A DNA stretch of 64,000 bases from JAJEFO01 sp009843725 (GTDB lineage Bacteria > Pseudomonadota > Alphaproteobacteria > Rhodobacterales > Rhodobacteraceae): NCBI GenBank assembly GCA_965243215.1, contig CBDEUJ010000004.1, positions 1,537,244 through 1,601,243 of the forward strand. The letters run 5' to 3'. Both the position numbers and the translations under genes were made by a program. Below, one piece after another: positions 26,697 through 35,610 of this stretch. Each line of letters opens with the position of its first letter. The first letter of the stretch is position 1. Under the pieces are notes generated by a model. The model was not told where the DNA came from. It did no database searches and worked only from the letters and a program-made list of their open reading frames with translations.

Positions 26697-27551
26697 ATGG
26701 CTGATCGCATCATCCTTCTCGGCACCAAGGGCGGCCCACGCCTGACGACAGGGTCAAGCTGGCCGTCATCATCGGTCATCGAGATTTCGGGGCGCCCGTA
26801 TGTCATTGACTGCGGCATGGGCGTGACGCGACAGTTCGTGGAAGCCGGGTTCTCGCTTGCCGATGTGGACACGATCCTGATCACGCATCTGCATTCGGAT
26901 CATTGCCTTGAGCTCGGACCGTTCCTGCACACCACCTGGGTGTCGTCACCAAAGCGCCAGATCAAGGTCTACGGCCCGAAAGGCGTCAGGAAATTGATCG
27001 ATGACTTCCTTGCCGCCATGGCTTGCGACATAGAGGTTCGCATGGCCGACGAACGCCAGCAGGATCCGCGCGACATGTTCGCCGTGACAGAGTACACGGA
27101 AGGCCATGTCTTCACGGACGATCTGGTTGAAGTTGACGCGCTGCGCGTGGTGCACCCGCCACTGACCGAAACGTTCGCCCTGAAGGTCAGGGGGCAGAAG
27201 GGCATGGTGGTCTTCTCTTCGGATACGAGCTATTTCCCGCCGTTGGCCGAATTCGCGAAGGGTGCCGACGTTCTGGTGCACGAAGTCATGCATCGCGCCG
27301 GAACGGAAAGGATGTGCGAGCGCCTGAAGCCCATCAAGCCGAACCTGATGGAACACATGATCGCGGGACATACGTTCGGAGACGATGCCGGGCAGATCGC
27401 GACGGCGGCGGGCGTTGGGCACCTCGTGGTCCAGCACTTCACCCCAGGAGACGATGAACTGACCGGACCTGCGGAATTCGAGGCGCTCGTCCGGCAGACC
27501 TGGAGCGGAAAGATGACGGTAGGGCACGACCTTGCAGAAATCGAGCTGTGA
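26697..27551 (+). CDS. Metallo-beta-lactamase-fold hydrolase (RNase Z / arylsulfatase-like subgroup)
   Basis: A 284-residue hydrolase with the two-zinc motif T-H-L-H-S-D-H (about residues 63-69), an Asp in FSSDTSYF, a His in VHEVMHR and a distal His in VVQHFTPG. The opening IILLGTKGGPRLTTGSSWPSS resembles RNase Z-like hydrolases acting on small esters or lactones. No signal peptide is evident, so it is probably cytoplasmic. The start has GGAG close by. It is 260 bases before the TctC-type gene and may act on a compound taken up by that system. Confidence 0.85.
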   Translation: MADRIILLGTKGGPRLTTGSSWPSSSVIEISGRPYVIDCGMGVTRQFVEAGFSLADVDTILITHLHSDHCLELGPFLHTTWVSSPKRQIKVYGPKGVRKLIDDFLAAMACDIEVRMADERQQDPRDMFAVTEYTEGHVFTDDLVEVDALRVVHPPLTETFALKVRGQKGMVVFSSDTSYFPPLAEFAKGADVLVHEVMHRAGTERMCERLKPIKPNLMEHMIAGHTFGDDAGQIATAAGVGHLVVQHFTPGDDELTGPAEFEALVRQTWSGKMTVGHDLAEIEL

Positions 27552-27811
27552 TGCCGATGAGACGTTCGGCACGCAAGCCCGGGACGACTCCACGACAGGA
27601 TCGATGCCCCATGCCGGAGTGAATTTGAGTGTCCCACCGCACGAGAGATGGCCAAACCGGGCAGGTGACGACCGCCTTCACGGGGCTGCGCTCAAAAGCT
27701 GGCATTCACTCATGAAAAAGAAAATCTTTCTTCTGGAACGCTGCGAAGTTCTCTACTCTGATCCATGTCAAGGACCGCCAGCGAAAGTGGCCAACAAACA
27801 GGGAGAGCACT

Positions 27812-28744
27812 ATGAAATACATGGCTAGGCTTTTGACTTCGATTGTCTTTGCGGTTGTTGCCATGACCGGCATGACACGCGCGGAATACCCGGAACGCCC
27901 GGTGGAATTCGTGGTGCCGTGGCCTCCCGGCGACATCGAGGACACGATTGCCCGCATGATTTCGGATGCATTCAGGAAGGAAACCGGCGTGCCGGCCACC
28001 ACCGTCAACATCAAGGGTGGCGGCGGGCTGATTGGCGCCACCCACGTGTACAACCAGCCTGCAGACGGCTACACCGTCGGTGTATTCACCGCCAACATCA
28101 TCTCTGCTCACATAATCCGCGGCAATGCGGAATACGGGAAGGGGGAGTTCGAGCCTCTCGCCGTGATCATCGGCTACGGGATGATGCTGACGGCCCATGC
28201 CGACGCGCCGTACGACAACTTGATGGAGTTGGCGGAACACGCAAGGTCGAAGGATGTCAGCCTGGGCGTCTTTGGCCTGAACGGCCCGCCCGCCCTCCAG
28301 ACGCTGAAGATGGCCGAAGAGCTTGGCTTCAAGTTCTCCAGCATCACGGCGTACGACGAGACGACCTGCCAAATGATCTTGAACAGGGAAATCGATGTCA
28401 CCCTTGGCGGTGGCCTGCTGAAGCCCTGTCTGACCAGCGGCGAAGCCAAGGCACTCGCAGCCTACACGACGGCGCGCATTCCGATCTATCCTGAAGTGGC
28501 CACGCTCGAAGAGCAGGTGCCCGGCATTTCCACGCCCGGCTGGACCGGCATCTTCGTTCGAAAGGACACGCCGGCAGAGGCGCGCGAGGTGATTTCGCGC
28601 GTTGCAAGGGCCGTGGTGGAAAGTCCCGAGGCACAGGAAATCGCGGCCAACGCAGGCGCCGTGGTTCAGTGGATGCCTGCCGACGAGGCAGCGCAATTTG
28701 CGGAAGCCTTCTACACCCGGTTCGAGAACCTCCTGGCAAAATAG
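27812..28744 (+). CDS. Tripartite tricarboxylate-type transporter substrate-binding protein (TctC family)
   Basis: A 310-residue periplasmic binding protein. A Sec signal peptide covers residues 1-24 with likely cleavage at TRA-EYP; YPERPVEFVVPWPPGD is the family opening, followed by NIKGGGGLIGATHVYNQPADGYTVG. GGGAG precedes ATG 27812 closely. TctB- and TctA-type genes follow, completing a proton- or sodium-driven carboxylate importer. The ligand is unknown, and the family has diversified to many organic acids. Confidence 0.92.
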   Translation: MKYMARLLTSIVFAVVAMTGMTRAEYPERPVEFVVPWPPGDIEDTIARMISDAFRKETGVPATTVNIKGGGGLIGATHVYNQPADGYTVGVFTANIISAHIIRGNAEYGKGEFEPLAVIIGYGMMLTAHADAPYDNLMELAEHARSKDVSLGVFGLNGPPALQTLKMAEELGFKFSSITAYDETTCQMILNREIDVTLGGGLLKPCLTSGEAKALAAYTTARIPIYPEVATLEEQVPGISTPGWTGIFVRKDTPAEAREVISRVARAVVESPEAQEIAANAGAVVQWMPADEAAQFAEAFYTRFENLLAK

Positions 28745-28750
28745 GCGCCA

Positions 28751-29296
28751 ATGCCAGGCGAGAGAAAGGGCGACGAGCCCCCGTTCAGCGAACAGCCGAC
28801 CGGGGGCCGTTTCCTGGTCGGCGCAATGTTCGTGGCCGCGGTCGTCCTGATGACAATGGTCGGCTGGCAGACAACGCCTGGCTCGATGGGCCAGACCGCA
28901 ATGTCCGGCGGCTGGTGGGCGGAACCTGCACTTGCTCCGACCGTGGCGCTAATCATGACCATCATCGCTTCCGCAATAGCGTTCTTCGTCGCGAGGCGCG
29001 AAGCGGTCGATGTCGGACAGACCGTGCGCGTCTATGGGCGGATTCTGCTGATCTCCGGCTGCATGATCGGCGCCGTCATGTTGATGAAAGTGCTCGGTTT
29101 CGCGCTGTCAATCCTCATCTTCGCAAGCGTGGTGGCAGCGACGGCAGGCTTCCGCGGCTCGCGGCTCGCGCTGATCGCGCTCGGGACGACAGTCGCAATG
29201 GTCCTGATCTTTCGCGTCGGCTTTTCGATCTGGTTTCCTCGGCCCGCGCTTTTCAAGTGGCTTGACCTCCCCGTGTCCTGGCAAGGCATCCTCTGA
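28751..29296 (+). CDS. Small membrane subunit of a tripartite tricarboxylate transporter (TctB family)
   Basis: A 181-residue protein with a polar N-terminus (about 18 residues) and four hydrophobic segments (about residues 21-41, 58-80, 96-116 and 120-155), the usual TctB layout. It begins six bases after the tctC stop, and its stop overlaps the tctA start (TGATG). TctB sequences are poorly conserved, so the assignment leans on topology and position. Confidence 0.88.
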   Translation: MPGERKGDEPPFSEQPTGGRFLVGAMFVAAVVLMTMVGWQTTPGSMGQTAMSGGWWAEPALAPTVALIMTIIASAIAFFVARREAVDVGQTVRVYGRILLISGCMIGAVMLMKVLGFALSILIFASVVAATAGFRGSRLALIALGTTVAMVLIFRVGFSIWFPRPALFKWLDLPVSWQGIL

Positions 29297-30777
29297 TGTT
29301 GGAGACGATCGCACTTGGCGCGCAGCAACTGGCCGATCCGGTGATATGGATCGCATTGATCAGCGGCAGCGTGCTCGGCATCATCCTTGGCGCCATACCC
29401 GGGATTGGCCCCGGCGTCGGGATCGTGCTGCTCCTGCCGATCACCTACACCATGGATCCGCTTGCCGGGATAACGCTGTTGATGGGGTTGTATGCAGCGG
29501 GATGGTATGGCGGAGCCGTTCCGGCAATCACGATCAACACTCCGGGGACGGCCGTAAATGTGCTGACCACCTATGACGGCTATCCGATGGCCAAGAATGG
29601 CGAACCGCAGCGTGCCTTGGCTCTCGCCTACTCTTCGAGCTTCGTCGGCGGGATCTTTGCCGTCAGCGTTCTGGCTCTGGCCGCCTGGCCCCTTGCGGCG
29701 CTGTCCAAGTATCTCACCTCGGTCGACCTCGGCATGGCCGCGCTCTTGGCGATGGTTCTTGTCGTGGTCGCCCATCGAGGCAGCGAGTTCGCCTCGTTTG
29801 CGATGCTCGGCGCGGGGCTGTTCGTCTCCACCATCGGGCTGGAAACCGCCTACGGCTCGGCCCGGTACACGTTTGGCACCACGTGGATGATGGCAGGGGT
29901 GCCGTTGATCTCGATGGTTCTTGGTCTCTTCGCGTTGAGCCAAGCCCTGACACTGATTTTCTCCGACAGGCAAATCAAGGATGCCAACACGGAGTTCGAC
30001 CGGCGCCTTCTCAGCGGCTTCGTCGAGGTATTCCGCTATCCCAAGACCCTGTTCCGCTCCGCCGGACTGGGAGTGGGAATGGGCGTGCTTCCGGGAGTTG
30101 GAGAGTTCCTCGCCCAGTTCTTCGCCTATACTTCCGCCCGCGCCGGATCGAAGACGCCGGAAAAGTTCGGCAAGGGCGCGCCCGAGGGAATCATCGCGTC
30201 GGAAACGGCCAACAACGCCGTGCCCCCCGCAGCTCTGGTACCGCTTCTGTCGCTCGGCATCCCCGGCGAAGCCTTCACCGCCTTGATGCTGACCGTTTTC
30301 ATTGTCCATGGCGTCGATCCGGGGCCCACGCTCTTCGAGGACAACAAGGCATTCGTCGCAGGGCTCTACATGACGCTGTTCATCATGAACTTCGTCATCG
30401 TCGCTTTGCTGCTGGTCGGCACGAAGTGGATCGCCAAGCTTTCCACCGTCAACGACAGGCTTCTGGGCGTGATCATCATGTGCCTGGTCATGGTCGGCAC
30501 GTTTTCGTCGAATTACCGGCTGTCCGACACGATAATCGCCATTTGCTTCGGCGTCCTCGGGTTTGCGCTCAGGCGTGCCAACATTCCGATGGTGCCAATG
30601 ATCCTCGGGTTGGTCCTTGGCCCGATCATGGAACGCTATTTCCGGCAAGGCATCGGAGCTGCGGGTGGGGACATGACGATCTTTGTCACGCGTCCCGTGA
30701 GCCTGGTCTTCCTGATCGTCATCCTTGGGCTTATCGCGATGTCCGCCCGAAACGCGGTCCGGCGCGCGCGGCATTGA
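29296..30777 (+). CDS. Large membrane subunit of a tripartite tricarboxylate transporter (TctA family)
   Basis: A 493-residue polytopic permease with about twelve membrane segments. Strong TctA signatures are GAIPGIGPGVGIVLLLPITY, WYGGAVPAITINTPGTA and the later LPGVGEFLAQFFAY with ETANNAVPPAALVPLLSLGIPG, the mirrored repeat of the first half. It is coupled to tctB by TGATG. Confidence 0.95.
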   Translation: MLETIALGAQQLADPVIWIALISGSVLGIILGAIPGIGPGVGIVLLLPITYTMDPLAGITLLMGLYAAGWYGGAVPAITINTPGTAVNVLTTYDGYPMAKNGEPQRALALAYSSSFVGGIFAVSVLALAAWPLAALSKYLTSVDLGMAALLAMVLVVVAHRGSEFASFAMLGAGLFVSTIGLETAYGSARYTFGTTWMMAGVPLISMVLGLFALSQALTLIFSDRQIKDANTEFDRRLLSGFVEVFRYPKTLFRSAGLGVGMGVLPGVGEFLAQFFAYTSARAGSKTPEKFGKGAPEGIIASETANNAVPPAALVPLLSLGIPGEAFTALMLTVFIVHGVDPGPTLFEDNKAFVAGLYMTLFIMNFVIVALLLVGTKWIAKLSTVNDRLLGVIIMCLVMVGTFSSNYRLSDTIIAICFGVLGFALRRANIPMVPMILGLVLGPIMERYFRQGIGAAGGDMTIFVTRPVSLVFLIVILGLIAMSARNAVRRARH

Positions 30778-30827
30778 AAGGGCGTCGCCCGATTGCCCAT
30801 TGGGAAACCGTCGGAAGGAGAAAGCGC

Positions 30828-31757
30828 ATGACCACATTCGATCTCGAACGGGCCCCTATCCATCGTTACAGACATGTTGACTGGGACTCGGAGCGCTGGG
30901 ACGGGTTTGTCCCTAGAGACGGCGACATCTACGTCTGCACCTGCTACAAGTCCGGCACGACCTGGACGCAGATGATCGCGGCCCTGCTGGTGTTTCAGAC
31001 TCCTGACCTGCCGCAGCCGCTGAACGAGATCTCGCCTTGGCTCGACCTCGTCACCGACGGAAAGGAAGCCGCACATGCGCGGCTCGCCGCACAGTCCCAT
31101 CGTCGGATCTTGAAGACTCATACCCCGCTCGATGGCTTGAGGTGGCACAAGTCAGCCAGGTATCTGGTCGTCGCGCGGGACCCGCGGGACGTCTTCGTGT
31201 CGATGATGAACCATCAGGAAAACACCGACCTGGAAACCGAACGCGCGCTTGCTGCGGAATTGGGCAACGACGCGACGGTCAGCGATCTCTTGGCCGCAAC
31301 CGAAGAGGATCGGCTGTACGAGTGGCTGACCCGCGGCTTCTTTGCATGGGAGCGCGACGGCTACCCGTACTGGTCGGTCTTTCACCACGGCGAAACCTTC
31401 TGGCAGCATAGGGACAGGAAGAACATTCTGATGTTGCACTACGCGCAGCTGAAACAGGATCTCGAACGCGAGATGCGACGCATCTCCGACTTCCTGGACA
31501 TCGACGTCGACGACACGGTCTTTCCTTCCCTGTTGGAGGCGGCCGGGTTCGAAGCGATGAAGAAGAAGGCTGACTCCCTCGCACCTGGCGCCGACGCGAA
31601 GCTTTGGAAGAACAACGCACGCTTCTTCAACAAGGGCACCAGCGGTCAATGGCATGGCAGGTGGAGCGAAAGGAACCTCGAACGGCTCGAAGCGCTCGGC
31701 AAGACTTATCCCGCCGACTACATTGGCTGGCTCATGTCTGGAGGAAGAAGCGCCTAG
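30828..31757 (+). CDS. Sulfotransferase (cytosolic PAPS-dependent type)
   Basis: A 309-residue sulfotransferase that moves sulfate from PAPS to a hydroxyl or amine. The 5'-phosphosulfate loop YKSGTTWTQ (40-48) and the 3'-phosphate motif VVARDPRDVFVSMMNH are clear. The C-terminal K-x-x-x-G-x-x-x-x-W element is seen as NKGTSGQWHGRW. The frame is open far upstream, but ATG 30828 has GGAAGGAG seven bases before it. It lies 50 bases after tctA and may share its transcript. The acceptor is unknown; a small carboxylated molecule brought in by the transporter is one guess. Confidence 0.9.
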   Translation: MTTFDLERAPIHRYRHVDWDSERWDGFVPRDGDIYVCTCYKSGTTWTQMIAALLVFQTPDLPQPLNEISPWLDLVTDGKEAAHARLAAQSHRRILKTHTPLDGLRWHKSARYLVVARDPRDVFVSMMNHQENTDLETERALAAELGNDATVSDLLAATEEDRLYEWLTRGFFAWERDGYPYWSVFHHGETFWQHRDRKNILMLHYAQLKQDLEREMRRISDFLDIDVDDTVFPSLLEAAGFEAMKKKADSLAPGADAKLWKNNARFFNKGTSGQWHGRWSERNLERLEALGKTYPADYIGWLMSGGRSA

Positions 31758-32044
31758 GATTGCTTGTTCTTGTCAATCGGTCGCGAGCGAGCCTTCCGCC
31801 GAAGCGCGTGAAGCGGTCCGTGCCGGGCAGCCGACGAAGTGCCCTTCGGCCAGGACATGCCTGCCTGCGAACCCTTCCTGCCCGAGGGGCGCCGGACGTG
31901 TTGCGGGTCGTGGAAGCGCGGCGCCAGCGTCCTGATTCAGAGACTTTCCCGGCGAACTGCTGTCGATTTCCCGTTGTACTACAGAAGGCGTTGCTAGTGC
32001 CGCTCTAAACCCTTAGTTTCTCCGAGCATTCCGGGTCAAAGCGC

Positions 32045-32767
32045 ATGAACAGGAGATTCTACGACAATCACGTGGTCCGGCGGCGAAGGAGCGTTTTCGC
32101 TTGGCTCAGGGGCTCGTTCCTGACAGGGCTGGTCGTGATCGCGCCAATCGGGCTGACGCTCTGGCTGATCTGGACCGTTGCAGGCTGGGTCGACAGCTGG
32201 GTGCTGCCATTCGTGCCCATCTGGCTCAGACCCGATCAGTATGTCGGGCTGAACATCCGCGGCGTCGGCGTCGTCCTCTTCCTGATCTTCACCGTTGTCG
32301 TGGGCTGGCTTGCCAAGGGAATCATCGGCAGGTCGCTGATCCATTGGGGCGAAAGCCTGGTTCACAACCTTCCCGTGATCCGCTCGGTCTACAAGGGCCT
32401 GAAGCAGATCGCGGAAACCGTGTTCGCGCAGTCCGATACCTCCTTCGACAAAGCATGTCTCGTGGAGTATCCACGCAAGGGGATCTGGGCCATCGCCTTC
32501 ATTTCCAAGACCGCCAAGGGCGAGGTTGACGCCAAGATTGCCCGCGAAGGCGGCAAGACCGCCGTGTTCCTGCCAACGACTCCAAACCCGACCTCCGGCT
32601 TTCTCCTGTTTGTCCCGAAGAGTGACCTGATCGAACTGGAAATGTCGGTCGAGGACGCCGCAAAGCTCGTGATCTCGGCCGGCCTGGTGTATCCCGACGG
32701 ACAACCTGCCGCTTCAAGAGCGATCGAAGAGATTCGCGATCCCGCAACCGGCACCGACGAGTCCTGA
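32045..32767 (+). CDS. DUF502-family inner-membrane protein
   Basis: A 240-residue protein with two membrane segments (about 20-45 and 68-92) and a soluble C-terminal part. FLTGLVVIAPIGLTLWL, GRSLIHWGESLVHNLPVIRSVYKGLKQ and the PTTPNPTSGFLLFV motif are the recognised core of the DUF502 family, which is widespread in alphaproteobacteria but has no settled function. It stands alone on the plus strand, with 286 gene-free bases before it. Confidence 0.88.
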   Translation: MNRRFYDNHVVRRRRSVFAWLRGSFLTGLVVIAPIGLTLWLIWTVAGWVDSWVLPFVPIWLRPDQYVGLNIRGVGVVLFLIFTVVVGWLAKGIIGRSLIHWGESLVHNLPVIRSVYKGLKQIAETVFAQSDTSFDKACLVEYPRKGIWAIAFISKTAKGEVDAKIAREGGKTAVFLPTTPNPTSGFLLFVPKSDLIELEMSVEDAAKLVISAGLVYPDGQPAASRAIEEIRDPATGTDES

Positions 32768-32877
32768 CGAAGCGCCAGGCAGGACGTTCGGCGTGGCTTG
32801 GCCGGGGCTGCTATCCTCAATCGAGCCCGTGCCGAGGCACCGCGGAAAGACCAGTTCGGCTCGTCGGCGAATTCGAG

Positions 32878-33651
32878 TCAAAGGGCGGTCCAGCCTCCGT
32901 CCATGGAAACCGCGGAGCCGGTCAGCTGTGCCGCCGCATCGCTGCACAAGAACACCGCGAGGCCGCCGAGTTGCTCAACCGTCACGAACTCTTTCGTCGG
33001 CTGGCGGACAAGCATCACCTGCTCCACCGCCTCGTCTTCGGAAATGCCGTACTCCTTCGCGGTGTCGGGGATCTGCGCCTCGACCAGCGGCGTCAGGACG
33101 TATCCGGGACAGATGGCATTCGCCGTGATCGGGTCGCGCGCAGTCTCCAGCGCCACGACTTTCGTCATTCCGATCAGCCCATGCTTGGCGGCGACGTAGG
33201 CCGACTTGTAGGGAGAGGCCGTGAGGCCGTGCGCGGACGCGATGTTCATGATGCGGCCCCAGCCCGCCTCTCTCATCAACGGGATGGCAACGGCTGTCGT
33301 GTGAAAGGCGGCGTTCATGTTGATCGCGATGATCGAGTCCCATGTCTCGGCCGGAAACTCCTCGATCGCCGCGACGTGCTGAATGCCGGCGTTGTTCACA
33401 AGGACATCGCAGCCGCCCGCCTGCGCGATCAGCGAACGACATTCGCCGGGCTTCGACATGTCGGCCTGAATGTAGCGCGCCTTCGCCCCGGTCTCCTTGG
33501 CGATCTCCGCCGCCAGAGCGTGATCTTCCTCTCGGTCCGTGAACGAGTTCAGCACGACGTCGGCACCGGCTCGCGCCAATGCCCAGGCGACGCCAAGCCC
33601 GATGCCGGAGTTCGAACCGGTAATGACTGCCGACTTTCCCTCAAGCGACAT
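32878..33651 (-). CDS. Short-chain dehydrogenase, probable 3-hydroxybutyrate dehydrogenase
   Basis: A 257-residue SDR enzyme. It has the cofactor motif TGSNSGIG near the N-terminus, NNAG, and the catalytic Ser in NIASAHG with Tyr and Lys in SAYVAAKHG. The stretch ASAHGLTASPYKSAYVAAKHGLIG and the C-terminal QLTGSAVSMDGGWTA are typical of bacterial D-3-hydroxybutyrate dehydrogenases, which oxidise hydroxybutyrate to acetoacetate in polyhydroxybutyrate use. ATG 33651 gives the family N-terminus MSLEGKSAVITG; the upstream open frame is not homologous. It lies 79 bases after rpmE. Confidence 0.87.
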   Translation of the reverse strand: MSLEGKSAVITGSNSGIGLGVAWALARAGADVVLNSFTDREEDHALAAEIAKETGAKARYIQADMSKPGECRSLIAQAGGCDVLVNNAGIQHVAAIEEFPAETWDSIIAINMNAAFHTTAVAIPLMREAGWGRIMNIASAHGLTASPYKSAYVAAKHGLIGMTKVVALETARDPITANAICPGYVLTPLVEAQIPDTAKEYGISEDEAVEQVMLVRQPTKEFVTVEQLGGLAVFLCSDAAAQLTGSAVSMDGGWTAL

Positions 33652-33730
33652 GGGCACCTCCTTGGAACGCGTGGCAAGCTTGAGTGGCGGCATCAATGGC
33701 AGCCCGGCCCGCCGCATGTGCCTTGAAAGG

Positions 33731-33952
33731 CTAGAAGCCCAGCCCCTCGTACTTCTTCTTGAACTTCGACACGCGGCCACCGGTGTCCAGAAGGCGGGTG
33801 CCGCCGCCGGTCCAAGCAGGATGCACGCTCGGATCCACCTCAAGCGAAAGCTGGTCTCCCTCTGCTCCCCAGGTCGAGCGCATCTGCACGACGTCGCCGT
33901 TGGTCATCTTGACGTCGATGACGTGATAGTCGGGATGAGTGTCTTTCTTCAT
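33731..33952 (-). CDS. rpmE: 50S ribosomal protein L31
   Basis: A 73-residue ribosomal protein beginning MKKDTHPDYHVIDVKMTNG and ending SKFKKKYEGLGF. It contains no cysteine, so it is the zinc-free (C-minus) form of L31. It starts 11 bases after rplS, so the two share a transcript. The frame is open upstream through rplS in another frame, which is a shadow. Confidence 0.95.
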   Translation of the reverse strand: MKKDTHPDYHVIDVKMTNGDVVQMRSTWGAEGDQLSLEVDPSVHPAWTGGGTRLLDTGGRVSKFKKKYEGLGF

Positions 33953-33963
33953 GGACGCGTTCC

Positions 33964-34341
33964 TCAGGCCTTGCTCTTCGGCTTGTAAGTGGAATCTTCT
34001 GCAATCCGGGCCGACTTTCCGCGCCGCGACCGCAGGTAGTAGAGCTTCGCGCGGCGAACGCGTCCGCGACGCACGACGGTAATCGAATCGATATTCGTCG
34101 AATGCAGCGGAAAGACCCGTTCGACGCCTTCGCCGAAAGAGATCTTGCGCACGGTGAACGACCCGGCAATGCCTTCGCCGTTCTTGCGTGCAATGCACAC
34201 GCCTTCGTAGTTCTGCACGCGTGTCCGCGTGCCTTCCGTGACCTTGTAGCCAACCCGGACGGTGTCGCCCGCCTTGAAATCCGGGATGCTCTTGCCGAGA
34301 GCCGCGACCTGCTCGGCTTCAAGTTCAGCGATCAGATCCAT
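33964..34341 (-). CDS. rplS: 50S ribosomal protein L19
   Basis: A 125-residue ribosomal protein with FKAGDTVRVGYKVTEGTRTRVQNYEGVCIARKNG, PLHSTNIDSITVVRRGRVRRAKLYYLR and a C-terminal KSARI element, all diagnostic of L19. ATG 34341 gives MDLIAELEAEQ, a normal start. It lies 241 bases downstream of trmD and directly before rpmE. Confidence 0.97.
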   Translation of the reverse strand: MDLIAELEAEQVAALGKSIPDFKAGDTVRVGYKVTEGTRTRVQNYEGVCIARKNGEGIAGSFTVRKISFGEGVERVFPLHSTNIDSITVVRRGRVRRAKLYYLRSRRGKSARIAEDSTYKPKSKA

Positions 34342-34582
34342 CTGACCCACTCCTGTCGTGCCCCGGGCTTCCCCCGGGAGATGTTTCGTGCCCCAGAGCT
34401 CCGGTCGATGTCTCGGGCCGGTCATGCCGTCCGCCGGAGGATACAGGTCAACATTCCTTTCGAGCTTCGCTTTGCTCGCGAACCCGCGTCCCTATAGGGG
34501 GTGCTCGGCAGGCAATCAAGAGAAAAGAACCTGTTCGAAACCGTCACATGCGCGCCCTGCACGGGCGGGCATCGTCGCCCCC

Positions 34583-35374
34583 TTACGGATCCTTGCCGGA
34601 ATACGCCTGCCAGAGATCCGGACGCCGCTCTCTCGTCAGTCGCTCCGCCTCTTGCTGGCGCCACTTCGCCACGGCCTGATGGTCACCGGACGTCAGGACG
34701 TCCGGAATGTCGCACCCCTCCCAGCTCGCCGGGCGCGTGTATTGGGGATGTTCGAGCAGTCCGTTCGAGAAACTCTCGCCTTCAATTGAGGCCGCGTTGC
34801 CAACCACGCCGGGCAAGAGCCGAACGGCAGCGTCGATCAGGGCCTGCGCGGCGATCTCGCCACCCGTCATCACGAAATCGCCCAAGGAGATTTCCTCGAT
34901 GCCGAACCGGTCGATCACGCGCTGGTCAAGACCTTCGAACCGACCTGATACGAGGACCAGGCCAGGGCCTTCCGAGAAACGCCGCACCATTCTCTGGTCA
35001 AGGCGGCGCCCACGAGGGCTGAGATACACCAGGGGCAATGCGGTTTCCCGACAGGCTTGCCGGATGGCGTTCCCCATGACGTCTGCACGAAGCACCATGC
35101 CGGCACCGCCACCGGATGGCGTATCATCGACGCTTCGGTGCCTGCCTGCACCGAACTGCCGCAAGTCCACGGTTTCCAGGTTCCAGAGGCCTTCAGCCAA
35201 CGCCTTGCCGGTCAGCGATGATCCCAGCACGCCGGGGAACGCCTCCGGGAAAAGAGTGATGACCTTCGCCGTCCATGCCCCGGCCCGCGACGGCCGGTCC
35301 GTGAGGAGGTCTCGCGGTGCCGAGCTTGCCGAAATGCTCAATTGCCCGTGGGATCTGGAGCCAGGCATGTTCAT
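34583..35374 (-). CDS. trmD: tRNA (guanine-37-N1)-methyltransferase TrmD
   Basis: A SPOUT methyltransferase that makes m1G37 in tRNAs reading CNN codons, which prevents +1 frameshifting. Seen are AKVITLFPEAFPGVLG, the DDTPSGGGAGMVLR loop, LVSGRFEGLDQRV, and the knot motif EISLGDFVMTGGEIAA with HPQYTRP. The start is uncertain: ATG 35374 and ATG 35368 are both possible and the upstream ribosome site is weak. The chain has about 30 residues before the usual first strand. Its usual partners rpsP and rimM are not upstream; 236 gene-free bases separate it from ctpA. Confidence 0.93.
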   Translation of the reverse strand: MNMPGSRSHGQLSISASSAPRDLLTDRPSRAGAWTAKVITLFPEAFPGVLGSSLTGKALAEGLWNLETVDLRQFGAGRHRSVDDTPSGGGAGMVLRADVMGNAIRQACRETALPLVYLSPRGRRLDQRMVRRFSEGPGLVLVSGRFEGLDQRVIDRFGIEEISLGDFVMTGGEIAAQALIDAAVRLLPGVVGNAASIEGESFSNGLLEHPQYTRPASWEGCDIPDVLTSGDHQAVAKWRQQEAERLTRERRPDLWQAYSGKDP

Positions 35375-35610
35375 GCCGTGGACATATAGACACAAGGCAG
35401 CCATGCTGCAATTGAAGGCGCTGGCGGCGCCAAGGCCTTCAGGCGCGCGTGCCGCGCATTGACTGGCCATTTCGGGTTCGCCGCGAGCGCCACGAGCCTG
35501 CACGGCGACATCGTGGCGCGCAGTTCCGCAATTCGCGACTCTGCCCTACTTCACCGCAATGCGCGCGGGTCGCTGCATCGAGCCTGCCACGTCCCGCGCA
35601 CGTTCCGTCG

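Noticed and set aside
29883..30827. Upstream in-frame extension of the sulfotransferase (total 624 residues)
   Set aside because: The extension overlaps tctA in another frame and has no sulfotransferase likeness. ATG 30828 has a near-perfect ribosome site.
33601..34540. Strings like GTTCGAA that resemble the tRNA T-loop
   Set aside because: No matching acceptor, D or anticodon stems surround them, and they lie in or next to protein genes.
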